NCBI RefSeq assembly: GCF_000262465.1
Contig: NZ_CM001489.1
Location: 4,160,028 to 4,224,027 of the forward strand
From: Frankia sp. QA3
GTDB lineage: Bacteria > Actinomycetota > Actinomycetes > Frankiales > Frankiaceae
Direction: 5' to 3'
Length of the DNA stretch: 64,000 nucleotides
The position numbers and the translations under genes were made by a program. The stretch's first letter is position 1; each line of letters begins with the position of its first letter. The notes beneath the pieces are model-generated. The model made no database searches, was not told the DNA's origin, and saw nothing but the letters and a program-made list of their open reading frames with translations. Below are positions 8,776 through 16,616 of this stretch, piece by piece.

Positions 8776-9585
8776 TCAGGTCGCGGCGAGGCCGTCGATG
8801 AGCACGGCGATGCCGTCGAGCAGGCGGGCGAGCCCGAAGTCGAACTCGCCGTCCATGTCGTCGTCATCGTCGAGCGAGCCGGAATCGATCGCGCGCTGCA
8901 GCGAGGGGAACATGGCCGGATCGATGAGCCGCGTCAGCAGCGCGCCGTAGCCGGGCATCATGTTCTCCCCGCCGGAGGCCGCCCTCAGGTCGGCGGTGAG
9001 CGTCGCCTCGTTGCGCACGAAGCCGCTCAGCAGCAGCACCGAGGACAGTTTCTGCTGCTCCGTCAGCGGGGTGTGCGCCAGGCAGCGCAGGCCGTCGTCC
9101 ATCCAGGCGACCATGTTGGGGCCGAGCGGCGGAGTGCTGATCGGGATGCGCAGGACCCAGGAGTGGCGGTGGTAGGCCGCCCGCGAGCCCTGCGCCCAGC
9201 GCGTCAGGCCCGCCCGCCAGCCGTCGTCGGGCTCGCGTGGGCCGGGCGGGCTGCCCATCGCGGCGTCCACCATCAGCAGCAGCAGCTCGTCCTTGGCGGA
9301 GACGTACCGGTAGAGCGACATCGTCGCCGCGCCGAGCTCGGCGGCGACGCGGCTCATCGACACCGCGCCGATGCCGTCGGCCTGCGCGACGTCGACCGCG
9401 GCGGACACGATGCGCTCCAGGCTGAGCCCGCGGCGGGGACCGCGGCTCGGGCGCTCCCGGACGCCCCAGAGCATCTCGACGGCGAGAGGTAGGGCGAAGG
9501 TGGCGGGCGCACCCGGCCCCGGGACGCCGGCGGGGGTCGGGGGCGCGCCGGCCTGACCGCTGCCCGCTCCGGGGCGCCTGGCCAT
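8776..9585 (-). CDS. TetR family regulator, probable repressor of the adjacent ABC exporter
   Basis: After a Pro/Gly-rich N-terminal tail of ~50 residues comes a typical TetR HTH: SLERIVSAAVDVAQADGIGAV, then SMSRVAAELGAATMSLYRYV and KDELL. A C-terminal ligand/dimerisation domain of the TetR_C_1 (drug-sensing) type follows. It ends in a run of Asp residues (DDDDDMDGEFDFGL). I chose the ATG at 9585, with GGAGG five bases upstream, over a GTG six bases earlier. The gene is divergent from a DrrA/DrrB exporter, and two identical-format palindromes occupy the intergenic region. Drug-responsive repression of the exporter is therefore the likely role; the ligand is unknown. Confidence 0.92.
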   Translation of the reverse strand: MARRPGAGSGQAGAPPTPAGVPGPGAPATFALPLAVEMLWGVRERPSRGPRRGLSLERIVSAAVDVAQADGIGAVSMSRVAAELGAATMSLYRYVSAKDELLLLMVDAAMGSPPGPREPDDGWRAGLTRWAQGSRAAYHRHSWVLRIPISTPPLGPNMVAWMDDGLRCLAHTPLTEQQKLSSVLLLSGFVRNEATLTADLRAASGGENMMPGYGALLTRLIDPAMFPSLQRAIDSGSLDDDDDMDGEFDFGLARLLDGIAVLIDGLAAT

Positions 9586-9659
9586 CGTCACCTCCGCCGC
9601 CGCGTCAGGGATCCGACAGCCGCCCTTCGACGCACCGCCGTTGACGCCATCCTAGATCT

Positions 9660-9695
9660 GCGTACCATCTACGCAGTTACGCGTATCCCGTACGC
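9660..9695. promoter_or_regulatory. Twin palindromic operator for the TetR regulator
   Basis: GCGTA-CCATC-TACGC (9660-9674) and GCGTA-TCCCG-TACGC (9681-9695) are two inverted repeats of identical architecture. Their centres are 21 bp apart, two helical turns. They sit between the divergent tetR (start 9585) and drrA-like (start 9728) genes. The 10-mer TACGCAGTTA is repeated directly at 9670 and 9691. The arrangement suggests cooperative binding of two TetR dimers that control both promoters. Confidence 0.7.
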
Positions 9696-9727
9696 AGTTA
9701 GATTCTCGACGAGGAGCGTCCCTCACC

Positions 9728-10699
9728 ATGACCACTGACCTGGCGATCGAGGCCGTCGGGCTGGCCAAGTCCTACGGCTCGACCTCCGTGCTCGAACACG
9801 TGGACCTGCGGGTGCCCCGCGGCGGCGTGTTCGCGCTGCTCGGTTCGAACGGCGCGGGCAAGACGACGACCGTGCGGATCCTGGCGACCCTGACGCGCGC
9901 CGACGCGGGCCGCGTCCGCGTCGCCGGCCACGACGTCGGCACGCAGCGCCGCGAGGTCCGGCGCCGGATCAGCCTGACCGGCCAGTACGCGGCCCTCGAC
10001 GAGGCGCAGACCGGCGAGCAGAACCTGCGGATGATGGGCCGACTGCTGCACCTGCCGCCGCGCGTGGCCCGCCGGCGCGCCGAGGAGCTGCTGGAACGGT
10101 TCGACCTGACCGCCGCCGGCCGGCGCCGGGTCGACACCTACTCCGGCGGGATGCGCCGCCGGCTGGACCTCGCGGCGAGCCTCGTCGGCGAACCGGAGAT
10201 CATCTTTCTGGACGAGCCGACGACCGGTCTGGACCCGCGCGGCCGGGCGGCGATGTGGGAGATCGTCACCGGGCTCGCCACCGCCGGCGTCACCGTCTTC
10301 CTCACCACCCAGTACCTGGAGGAGGCCGACCGGCTGGCCGGCCGGATCGCGGTCGTCGACGGCGGACGGGTGGTCGCCCAGGGGACCGCGGCGCAGCTCA
10401 AGGAACGGGTCGGCGGGCAGCGCCTCGATGTGGAGCTGGCGGCGACCGCCGGGCCCGAGGCGTTCGCGGCTCTCGTGCGCCGGCTCGGTCCGCGTGCCGT
10501 CACCGCCGATCCCGCCCGGCGCACCGTCGGCATCGTCACCGACGGCACGGCGGCCCACGTGCGCGCCCTGCTCGACGAGATCGACGCCGGCCGCGACCGC
10601 GTCGCCCGCTTCGACGTGCACGGCACCACCCTGGACGACGTCTTCCTCGCCCTCACCGCCCGCCCGGCCCCCACCGAGAAGGAGAGCATCCATGTCTGA
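9728..10699 (+). CDS. ABC transporter ATP-binding protein, daunorubicin-resistance (DrrA) type
   Basis: This 323-residue ATPase energises drug or lipid export. Walker A is GSNGAGKTT (residues 39-47), the ABC signature is YSGGMRRRLDLA, and Walker B is IIFLDEPTTGLD. The C-terminal ~100 residues carry the DrrA-type extension (VRALLDEIDAGRDRVARFDV then LDDVFLALTAR). The ATG at 9728 lies 33 bp past the second operator palindrome. The 3' end overlaps the permease gene by 8 bp, so the two are translationally coupled. The substrate cannot be told from sequence. Confidence 0.95.
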   Translation: MTTDLAIEAVGLAKSYGSTSVLEHVDLRVPRGGVFALLGSNGAGKTTTVRILATLTRADAGRVRVAGHDVGTQRREVRRRISLTGQYAALDEAQTGEQNLRMMGRLLHLPPRVARRRAEELLERFDLTAAGRRRVDTYSGGMRRRLDLAASLVGEPEIIFLDEPTTGLDPRGRAAMWEIVTGLATAGVTVFLTTQYLEEADRLAGRIAVVDGGRVVAQGTAAQLKERVGGQRLDVELAATAGPEAFAALVRRLGPRAVTADPARRTVGIVTDGTAAHVRALLDEIDAGRDRVARFDVHGTTLDDVFLALTARPAPTEKESIHV

Positions 10700-11501
10700 G
10701 CCGGCCCTGGCCGAAGCGACCATCCGCCCGGCGCCCCGCCCGCCGATCGTCGACGACGCCGCCGACGCGGCGACGATGATCGGCCGCAGCCTGCGGTTGT
10801 CCGTGCGCAGCGTCGATGGGATGATCACCGCGCTGGCGCTCCCGATCATGCTGATGCTGATGTTCGTCTACCTGTTCGGCGGGGCGTTGCGGACCGGCAT
10901 GGCCTACGTGGACTACGTGGTGCCCGGCGTGCTGCTGGTCTGCGCCGGCTTCGGGGCGGCGACCACCGCCGTCACCGTGTCGAGCGACCTGACCACCGGC
11001 GTCATCGACCGGTTCCGGTCGATGGACGTCTCCGGCGCCGCGCTGATCTCGGGGCACGTGGTGGCGAGCGTGGCGCGCAACCTCGTCTCCACCGCGCTGG
11101 TGGTCGCCGTGGCCTTCGCCATCGGCTTCCGCCCGTCCGCGGGCGTCGGCGGCTGGCTGGTGGCCGTGGGTGTGCTGGCGCTGTTCGTGCTGGCGCTGTC
11201 CTGGCTGTCGGCGACGATCGGGATCGTCGCCGGTTCGCCGGAGGCGGCGAACGGATTCACCTTTTTCGTCAGCTTCCTGGCCTACCCGAGCAGCGCATTC
11301 GTCCCGGTCGACACGATGCCGTCCTGGCTGCGGGGCTTCGCCCGCGACCAGCCGGTGAACACCGTGGTGGAGACGACCCGCGCCGCGCTCACCGGCGGGC
11401 CGGTCGGCTCCGTCGCCTGGCACGCGGTGCTGTGGAGCCTGGGCATCATCGCGGTGTCGGTCGTGGCCTCGAGCGTCCTGTTCAACCGCCGGACCCGTTG
11501 A
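10692..11501 (+). CDS. ABC transporter permease, DrrB type
   Basis: The 269-residue integral membrane protein has about six hydrophobic helices (for example MITALALPIMLMLMFVYLF and ALVVAVAFAIGF). It has the ABC-2 family hallmark FLAYPSSAFVPVDTMPSWL followed by FARDQPVN near residue 215. ATG at 10692 overlaps the end of the ATPase gene, and the RBS is GAAGGAGAG within that gene. Together with the ATPase it should form a two-component exporter repressed by the divergent TetR protein. Confidence 0.94.
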   Translation: MSEPALAEATIRPAPRPPIVDDAADAATMIGRSLRLSVRSVDGMITALALPIMLMLMFVYLFGGALRTGMAYVDYVVPGVLLVCAGFGAATTAVTVSSDLTTGVIDRFRSMDVSGAALISGHVVASVARNLVSTALVVAVAFAIGFRPSAGVGGWLVAVGVLALFVLALSWLSATIGIVAGSPEAANGFTFFVSFLAYPSSAFVPVDTMPSWLRGFARDQPVNTVVETTRAALTGGPVGSVAWHAVLWSLGIIAVSVVASSVLFNRRTR

Positions 11502-11647
11502 CGCGCGGCTCGACGAGGCGAACCCCCGACGTCGCCGCGGCATTGCCGCCCGGCGAGGACGGGGGTGACTCTTACCCTGGTCGGGTCGCCCGCGTCAGTC
11601 AGGTCGCCCGGTCAAGCGGCGCGGAGCCGGCGCCTGGGTGGCGCCGT

Positions 11648-12106
11648 TCACCTGCCCGCCTTGTTGCTGGCGTTCGACCCGGCCGAACGAGCAGCCTCCT
11701 TCTGACTCACCTGGTTCAGGTTGCTGGCGTTCGACCCGGCCGAACGAACAGCCTCCTTCTGACTCACCTGGTTCAGGTTGCTGGCGTTCGACCCGGCCGA
11801 ACGAGCAGCCTCCTTCTGACTCACCTGGTTCAGGTTGCTGGCGTTCGACCCGGCCGAACGAACAGCCTCCTTCTGACTCACCTGGTTCAGGTTGCTGGCG
11901 TTCGGCGGCTGCGGCTGGGTCAACGCGAGGAAGTTCAGCCAGTCCTGCAGTTCGTGGGTGGACAGCCAGTCGACCAGCGCGGCCAGGGACGCGTTGTCCC
12001 CGTCGCCGGACTCCGTCGCGGCGCTGGCCGGCGTCGCCGTTCCCGTCGCCACCGCCGCCGAGATCGTGAACGCGAGCCCCAGGCCCGCCAGACGTGATTT
12101 GCGCAC
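11648..12106 (-). CDS. Small secreted protein with four 19-residue tandem repeats
   Basis: With the GTG at 12106 the product has 152 residues. A Sec signal peptide (VRKSRLAGLGLAFTISAAVA, then TGTATPASA, with cleavage before ATESG) is followed by a short helical region ALVDWLSTHELQDWLNFLAL. Then come four tandem copies of NASNLNQVSQKEAVRSAGS in which position 14 alternates Val/Ala. The tail is NASNKAGR. The repeats are Asn/Ser/Gln-rich, hydrophilic and almost identical in DNA, so they expanded recently. The long frame to 12208 adds residues ahead of the signal peptide and was rejected. No homologous family is recognised. A cell-wall or surface-exposed repeat protein is the best guess. It has no operon partner. 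Confidence 0.6.
   Translation of the reverse strand: MRKSRLAGLGLAFTISAAVATGTATPASAATESGDGDNASLAALVDWLSTHELQDWLNFLALTQPQPPNASNLNQVSQKEAVRSAGSNASNLNQVSQKEAARSAGSNASNLNQVSQKEAVRSAGSNASNLNQVSQKEAARSAGSNASNKAGR
11663..11899. repeat. 57-bp tandem repeat (4 full copies plus partial) inside a secreted-protein gene
   Basis: Units begin at 11663, 11720, 11777 and 11834, with a truncated fifth at 11891. Each starts GTTGCTGGCGTTCG. Copies differ mainly at one base (cgaGcag versus cgaAcag), in an alternating pattern. That suggests duplication of a 114-bp dimer. The length of 57 bp preserves the reading frame, so copy-number change would alter only protein length. Confidence 0.9.
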
Positions 12107-12619
12107 TTGACGTCCAATCTTTTCGAGTAGGCATCGAAGTTGCAGGCCAGCCGATCCGTCACGAACCTTTGGGACGCGCCCCAGGACATAGACCTGCCGT
12201 ACATCCACGGGTGGCCGAATCGCCGAAATCAGTCGACCTCGTCGCTCGGTTCTCCGGTAGCGGGGACCGAATGCTCAACGGGGCCGCACCCCCATGGGAT
12301 ACAAGGTGAACAACTCGGCTCAACGCTGCGCGAGGCGTCCGTTTGCCCCCTTTCCTCCCACTGCAGGGGGACGCTTCGGGGCGGTAGAGCTTCCCAAGTA
12401 GCCCATGAAAGAGGTTACTACGTCCTGGGCGTTACGTGACGTTCTGTCGTGGTGCTCCGGTCGGGTTGCCACGGTGCCGACTGCGGGTGAGGCATCCCAG
12501 CGGCAGCGGGCGCGGGCGGGCGCGCCCGGTGCCCTCTTGCTTACGGGAGGGCGACCGCGACCGTGGCCGTGACCTGCCGGAACGGGGCCGTGCGCGACCG
12601 ACGAGCGGCCCGGGGCGGG
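12107..12619. other. Intergenic, 513 bp
   Basis: No supported gene. It is the common upstream/downstream space between the secreted repeat protein and the TAXI protein, both on the minus strand. It must hold the promoter of the repeat protein. GCGTCC near 12335 can pair with GGACGC near 12369. I compared it with c-di-AMP (ydaO) riboswitches, which often precede secreted wall proteins, but found no convincing match. Confidence 0.4.
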
Positions 12620-13555
12620 CTATCCCCGCAGCGCCCGGTAGGTCTCGGCTGCGGCCGGGTGCAGCGGCAGCGGCTCGGTGTTGATGAGGTTGCCGACGTC
12701 GAGGTACTGGGTGCCCCGGGCCTGCTTCGGCACGAGCTGCCCGGCGTGCTCGACCAGCACCCGGACGGTGTTGCGCACCACCCGATCGGGGCAGTCCGCC
12801 CCGGCGACCAGCAGGTTCGGGACACCGACCGTGCGCACGGCGCCCGCCGCCCGGTAGGTGCCGGCGGGCAGGGCGACCTCGTTGTAGTAGCGGCCGTAGC
12901 GGCGGCGCAGCTCGGGGACATAGGCTCCGAGCTCGAGCAGCCGGATGCCCCACTCCCGGTCCGCCTGCGCCAGCACCTCCGTCGGGACGCCGCCCGACCA
13001 CAGCATGGCGTCGATCATGTCCTCGCGCAGCGCCCCCACGGCGTCCTTGAGGGACAGGTGGCGCGCCTGGCCGAGCATCACCCCCGCGGTGGCGAACAGG
13101 CGCTCGCCGAAAAGCGCGGCGCCGGAGCCGTTGGCGCCCAGCGACACGGCCCGGCCGACCAGGTCCGGCAGGACGTGCACCGGACTGTCCGCCCGCACGA
13201 CGAGCTGCATGTAGTTCTCGTAGACCCGGCCGAGCGCGTAGAGCTGCACCGGCCGGCCGAAGGCGGGCGAGCCCTTCTGCGCGGCGTCGAGGGCGTCGGC
13301 GAGGGCGAGCCCGAGGTCCGCCGTGCCGGCCGAGACGCTGCGGATGTTCTGCACGCTGCCGAGCGTCGGCACCACCTGGGCGTGCAGCAACGGTCGGAGC
13401 AGGTTCGCGAACTCGATGTAGAAGCCGTCGGGCTCCCCGGCCGCGATCGAGACCGTGGGGTCGTCATGCGAACAGCCGGCGGCGGTGGCTACGGGGACGG
13501 CCGTGGCCCCGACCGCCAGGGCGCCGAGCAGCACGGCCCGCCGGGAGGCGGTCAC
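12620..13555 (-). CDS. TAXI-family TRAP solute-binding lipoprotein, coupled to a two-component system
   Basis: The 311-residue product carries SRRAVLLGALAVGATAV followed by TAAGC (Cys28), a lipoprotein-type and possibly Tat signal. The mature part matches the TAXI receptor fold of TRAP transporters: GEPDGFYIEFANLL, QNIRSVSAGTADLGLALAD, then VGRAVSLGANGSGAALFGER. The family binds small carboxylates such as glutamate. The GTG start overlaps the histidine-kinase stop (GTGA), so the gene is the third of an operon RR-HK-TAXI. No TRAP permease (DctQ/DctM) is present within the window. The protein therefore more likely presents a ligand to the kinase than feeds a transporter. Confidence 0.88.
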   Translation of the reverse strand: MTASRRAVLLGALAVGATAVPVATAAGCSHDDPTVSIAAGEPDGFYIEFANLLRPLLHAQVVPTLGSVQNIRSVSAGTADLGLALADALDAAQKGSPAFGRPVQLYALGRVYENYMQLVVRADSPVHVLPDLVGRAVSLGANGSGAALFGERLFATAGVMLGQARHLSLKDAVGALREDMIDAMLWSGGVPTEVLAQADREWGIRLLELGAYVPELRRRYGRYYNEVALPAGTYRAAGAVRTVGVPNLLVAGADCPDRVVRNTVRVLVEHAGQLVPKQARGTQYLDVGNLINTEPLPLHPAAAETYRALRG

Positions 13556-15126
13556 GAGGCGACCCCGCGCGCGGTGGCCCGCGCCGGGTCATCGCGCCGG
13601 CGCGCCCGGCGCCGCGGGACCCTGGGCAGCACGACCGTCGGCATCGTGTCGGCCCGGCCAGGCCCCGGCACGGCGGGTGGCCCCGCGCCCCGCCCGCCGT
13701 CCGCCGGCCTGTCGTCCGAGGGCCGGGGGCCCCCCGCCGGGGGGGTGGGCCGTTCACCGACGGGCAGTTCGGCGGCGACGGAAAGCCCGTGCGGCGTCAA
13801 CGATTCCAGGATGAGCCGCCCGCCGTTGTTGGTGACCAACCGCTCGGCGATCGCCAGGCCCAGCCCGGACCCGGAGAGGTCGTGCTTGCCGCGGCGGAAC
13901 CGTTCGGTCAGGTGCGGCAGCTCGCCGGGCGGCACGCCGATGCCGTCGTCGGCGACGGTCACCCGGCCCCGGCCCGACGACCAGCGGGCTGCCACCGTCA
14001 CGGTCACCGTGCTGCCCGGGGCGTACTTGATGGCGTTGTCGAGCAGCACGTCCACGATCTGCTCCAGGTCCGTGTCGGCGCACAGCAGCGGGATGGGCTC
14101 CACCGGAACGCGATCGAGCAGCGTCACCCCGCGGGCGTCGGCGGCGGGCAGCCAGAAGTCGATCCGCTCGAGCACCGTCGCGCTCGCGTCGCAGGCCACC
14201 GGGGTCGTCGGGTGGGCGGCGAGCTCGGTGGCCGCCGCGTCCGCGACGGCGAGCGCGCGCATGCCGTCGAGCAGGACCTGCAGCCGCCCGGCCTGGGCGA
14301 CCATGGAGGCGTAGGTGTCGCGTGCCTCGTCGGGCAGCGAGCCGGCCAGCATGTCCATCCGCAGCCGCATCGCCATCAGCGGGTTGCGCAGCTGGTGGGA
14401 GGTGTCGTCGATGAGCGCCCGCTGGCGGCGCGCCGAGTCGGCCACCGCGTCCGACATGCGGTTGAACGAGGCGAGCAGCGTGCGCACCTCCGACGGCCCC
14501 TGCTGCGGCGGCACGTGCGCCGCGAGCACCCCCTTCCCGACCGCCCGCAGGCCGTGTTCGAGCTGGGTGATGGGCCGCAGCACCCAGCGGACCAACAGCA
14601 GGATCACCGTCGCGAACACCGCGGCGACGGCGAGCACGCCGAGCAGGACGTGCCCCCACACCCGCCCGACGTCCGCCGCGGCCCGACCCCGGCTCGACTG
14701 CAGCACCACCGCGCCGCTGACCTCGACGCCGTTGCCCACCGGGCGGGCGAACAGGACCCGCCCGGACGACCAGGGCCGGATGTCGGGCAGGCTGGCCTGG
14801 CGCTGGTTGCGCAGCGCCGCGTCGATCGCCTGCACGACGTCCCCGCCGCCGAGGTCACCGCGCGAGACGATCGGCCGGCCCGCCGCGTCGACGACGGCCA
14901 CGGCGTCGCCGTAGAGGTCGGCGTGCGCGTCGATCTCCGGTTCGAGCTGGTCGGAGCCGGTGAGCGCGAGCTCGGCGAACCGGTTGATGTCGGCGGTGCG
15001 CCGGCTGACGAACTGGTCGGTGCGCTCCGCGGAGGTGGTGTGGAGCAGCGGGACGGCGAACGCGGCGAGCGCGCCGAGACCGGCCGCGATGAGGACGATC
15101 AGCAGCCGCCGGCGCACCTCAGTCAC
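13552..15126 (-). CDS. Sensor histidine kinase (HAMP, HisKA, HATPase_c)
   Basis: The 524 residues run in order as follows: TM helix at about 8-27, extracytoplasmic sensor at about 28-158, second TM helix at about 160-180, HAMP at about 181-235, and dimerisation box with phospho-accepting His244 (IDDTSHQLRNPL). The ATP-binding domain has VLLDNAIKYAP (N box), VADDGIGVPP (G1) and GSGLGLAIAERL (G2). The C-terminal ~60 residues are Pro/Arg-rich and disordered. GTG at 15126 overlaps the upstream response-regulator gene by 8 bp, and its own stop overlaps the TAXI start. The kinase presumably reads the TAXI receptor and phosphorylates the co-encoded regulator. Confidence 0.93.
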   Translation of the reverse strand: MTEVRRRLLIVLIAAGLGALAAFAVPLLHTTSAERTDQFVSRRTADINRFAELALTGSDQLEPEIDAHADLYGDAVAVVDAAGRPIVSRGDLGGGDVVQAIDAALRNQRQASLPDIRPWSSGRVLFARPVGNGVEVSGAVVLQSSRGRAAADVGRVWGHVLLGVLAVAAVFATVILLLVRWVLRPITQLEHGLRAVGKGVLAAHVPPQQGPSEVRTLLASFNRMSDAVADSARRQRALIDDTSHQLRNPLMAMRLRMDMLAGSLPDEARDTYASMVAQAGRLQVLLDGMRALAVADAAATELAAHPTTPVACDASATVLERIDFWLPAADARGVTLLDRVPVEPIPLLCADTDLEQIVDVLLDNAIKYAPGSTVTVTVAARWSSGRGRVTVADDGIGVPPGELPHLTERFRRGKHDLSGSGLGLAIAERLVTNNGGRLILESLTPHGLSVAAELPVGERPTPPAGGPRPSDDRPADGGRGAGPPAVPGPGRADTMPTVVLPRVPRRRARRRDDPARATARGVAS

Positions 15127-15781
15127 CCAGCCGGTAGCCGAAGCCACGGATGTTGTGCAGCGGGCTCGGCCGGCCGAGCTTCTTGCGCAGCTTCGACAGG
15201 TGCACGTCGAACGTCCGCGACACCGCCACGTAGGCGTCGCCCCACACCTCGTCGAGCAGCTGCTCGCGGCTGACGGCCGCGCCCGCCTTGCGGGCGAGCA
15301 CGGCCAGGATCTCGAACTCGATCCGCGTCAACACGACCTCCGCACCGGCGACCGTCACCAGATGGGTGTCCAGGTCGATCGCGATGTCGTTCACCTGCAC
15401 CCGCCCGACCGGGGTGGCACTGCCGCGCTCGGTGCGGCGCAGGATGGCCTCCATGCGGGCGAGCAGCTCATCCATCCGCACCGGCTTGATCAGGTAGTCG
15501 TCGGCGCCGAGACGCAGGCCGCGCACGATATCGCGCTCGTGCGTGCCCATGGCGGTGAGGACGAGGACCGGGGTCGCGGCGAGCCGGCGCAGCCGGCGCA
15601 GGACCTCCAGCCCGCTGATATCCGGCAGCCCCAGATCAAGGAGCAGCAGGTCGGCGTGGCGATGGCGGAGCAGGGCGTCCGCCCCCCGGGTGACCCACTC
15701 GACCGGGTGGCCGCGCGCGTCCAGCACGTCCTTGATCGCGCCGCCGACGCCGTGGTCGTCCTCGACCAGCAACACACGCAT
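15119..15781 (-). CDS. OmpR/PhoB family response regulator
   Basis: The 220-residue protein has a receiver domain with acidic pocket EDD (7-9), phospho-acceptor Asp49 (LLLLDLGLPD), and conserved Thr and Lys (VLTAMG, IKPVR). A winged-helix DNA-binding domain follows (LTRIEFEILAVLARKAG, SREQLLDEVWG, then VDVHLSKLRKKLG-type SRTFDVHLSKLRKKLG and IRGFGYRLGD). ATG at 15781. It is the first gene of the operon with the histidine kinase and the TAXI lipoprotein. Confidence 0.95.
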   Translation of the reverse strand: MRVLLVEDDHGVGGAIKDVLDARGHPVEWVTRGADALLRHRHADLLLLDLGLPDISGLEVLRRLRRLAATPVLVLTAMGTHERDIVRGLRLGADDYLIKPVRMDELLARMEAILRRTERGSATPVGRVQVNDIAIDLDTHLVTVAGAEVVLTRIEFEILAVLARKAGAAVSREQLLDEVWGDAYVAVSRTFDVHLSKLRKKLGRPSPLHNIRGFGYRLGD

Positions 15782-16096
15782 TGTCAGCCCCGATCTTCAA
15801 GCCCCGACTGGTGAGGTCTCCTCCATCGATACGTGGATCAGCAACGACACCAGCAGGCAGGCCCCCACGTAGTAGCCCGAGAACGGCTTCTGACCGGCAC
15901 GTTCGGGCCAGCGCGACGTGTTCGGCGGGGAAGCGGCCCCAGCGATACATCGTTCGACGTTTCATCGCCGACGACGACGGCCCGCCCGACATCGAGGGTC
16001 CGCATCCCGACCGCCGTCCTGGATCAGGGCGACCGAGGGGGCGGCCGAGGGGACGACCGGTTGCGGCGAGGCCTGCCGATGGTGTCGCCTGGACGC
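15782..16096. other. Intergenic, 315 bp
   Basis: No supported gene. It must contain the promoter of the RR-HK-TAXI operon (minus strand) and the 3' end of the Clp_N-like transcript. No hairpin was recognised by eye. Confidence 0.35.
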
Positions 16097-16330
16097 TCAC
16101 CGCTTCGTCCTCAACGCGCCGGCGTGGTAGACGCCGCTCGGCGCGGGGGCGGTCTCGGTAGCCACGCCGGCGGTGAGCGAGTCGGACACGTCGATGCCCA
16201 CGGCGCGCAGCGCCGCGGTGTGCTGGGTGGCGATCGCCTCGCGCGCACCGGCGCTGCGCGCCTCGGTCTCGGCGCCCTCCAGCAACGCCTTGATGGTGCG
16301 AACGTCCCCGAAGGCACGGGGCATTCTCAT
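16097..16330 (-). CDS. Short Clp_N-like protein (77 aa)
   Basis: MPRAFGDVRTIKALLEGAE followed by TEARSAG matches the N-terminal helix of small stand-alone Clp_N (ClpA/ClpC amino-terminal repeat) proteins found in actinobacteria. Here the usual GAEHLLLAAL segment is missing. The sequence jumps to REAIATQHTAALRAVGIDVSD, so the domain looks internally shortened. ATG at 16330 is preceded by GGAAGGA. It lies 31 bp downstream of the small HTH gene and is probably co-transcribed. Adaptor-like or ligand-binding roles are conceivable; the function is unknown. Confidence 0.6.
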   Translation of the reverse strand: MRMPRAFGDVRTIKALLEGAETEARSAGAREAIATQHTAALRAVGIDVSDSLTAGVATETAPAPSGVYHAGALRTKR

Positions 16331-16361
16331 GATTCCAGTCCTTCCGACGGCGACGTGATGC

Positions 16362-16562
16362 TCAACGGCGGGCGAGACGCTTGTGGGCGGCCTGGGCACT
16401 GACGCCGAGAGCCTGACCCACCTGGGCCCAGGTCCATCCCTGTTCGAGCGCGCGGGCGACCGCGGCCCGTTCCAGGCGGTCAGCGAGCTGGCGCAGCGCC
16501 ACGACAGCCGCCAGCGCGGTAGCCGGATCATCCGGCGGAGGGACCTCGACCACATCACCCAC
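16362..16562 (-). CDS. Small helix-turn-helix protein (66 aa)
   Basis: DPATALAAVVALRQLADRLE is followed by RAAVARALEQGWTWAQVGQALGVSAQAAHKRL. The second part is a compact HTH (W-TWAQVGQALGVS-QAAHK) of a family often encoded beside Clp_N mini-proteins in actinobacteria. I prefer the GTG at 16562 with AAGG eight bases upstream; the longer frame begins inside a palindrome. A TCAAC-N4-GTTGA box overlaps this ribosome site, and a second lies 28 bp further up. Autoregulation is therefore likely. Confidence 0.7.
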   Translation of the reverse strand: MGDVVEVPPPDDPATALAAVVALRQLADRLERAAVARALEQGWTWAQVGQALGVSAQAAHKRLARR

Positions 16563-16566
16563 GCCA

Positions 16567-16608
16567 TCAACCTTAGTTGACGAGAACCCCGCCATCAACC
16601 ATGGTTGA
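16567..16608. promoter_or_regulatory. Twin TCAAC-N4-GTTGA boxes, the second inside a 32-bp perfect palindrome
   Basis: Boxes at 16567-16580 (TCAAC CTTA GTTGA) and 16595-16608 (TCAAC CATG GTTGA) are both preceded by GCCA. Their centres are 28 bp apart. The second is the core of a perfect palindrome at 16586-16617 (ACCCCGCCATCAACC and its complement). They lie directly at the start of the small HTH gene and abut the stop codon of the terpene synthase. An operator for the HTH protein is the simplest reading. The long palindrome could also stall or terminate transcripts of the terpene synthase gene. Confidence 0.6.
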
Positions 16609-16616
16609 TGGCGGGG

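Noticed and set aside
11663..11899. CRISPR array
   Set aside because: Repeats are contiguous 57-bp units without spacers and lie in a coding frame; no cas genes.
12107..12619. Possible c-di-AMP (ydaO-type) riboswitch upstream of the secreted repeat protein
   Set aside because: The context fits (wall/secreted protein), but the conserved GGGGACCCA and paired GGGGUGAA segments could not be found in order on the minus strand.
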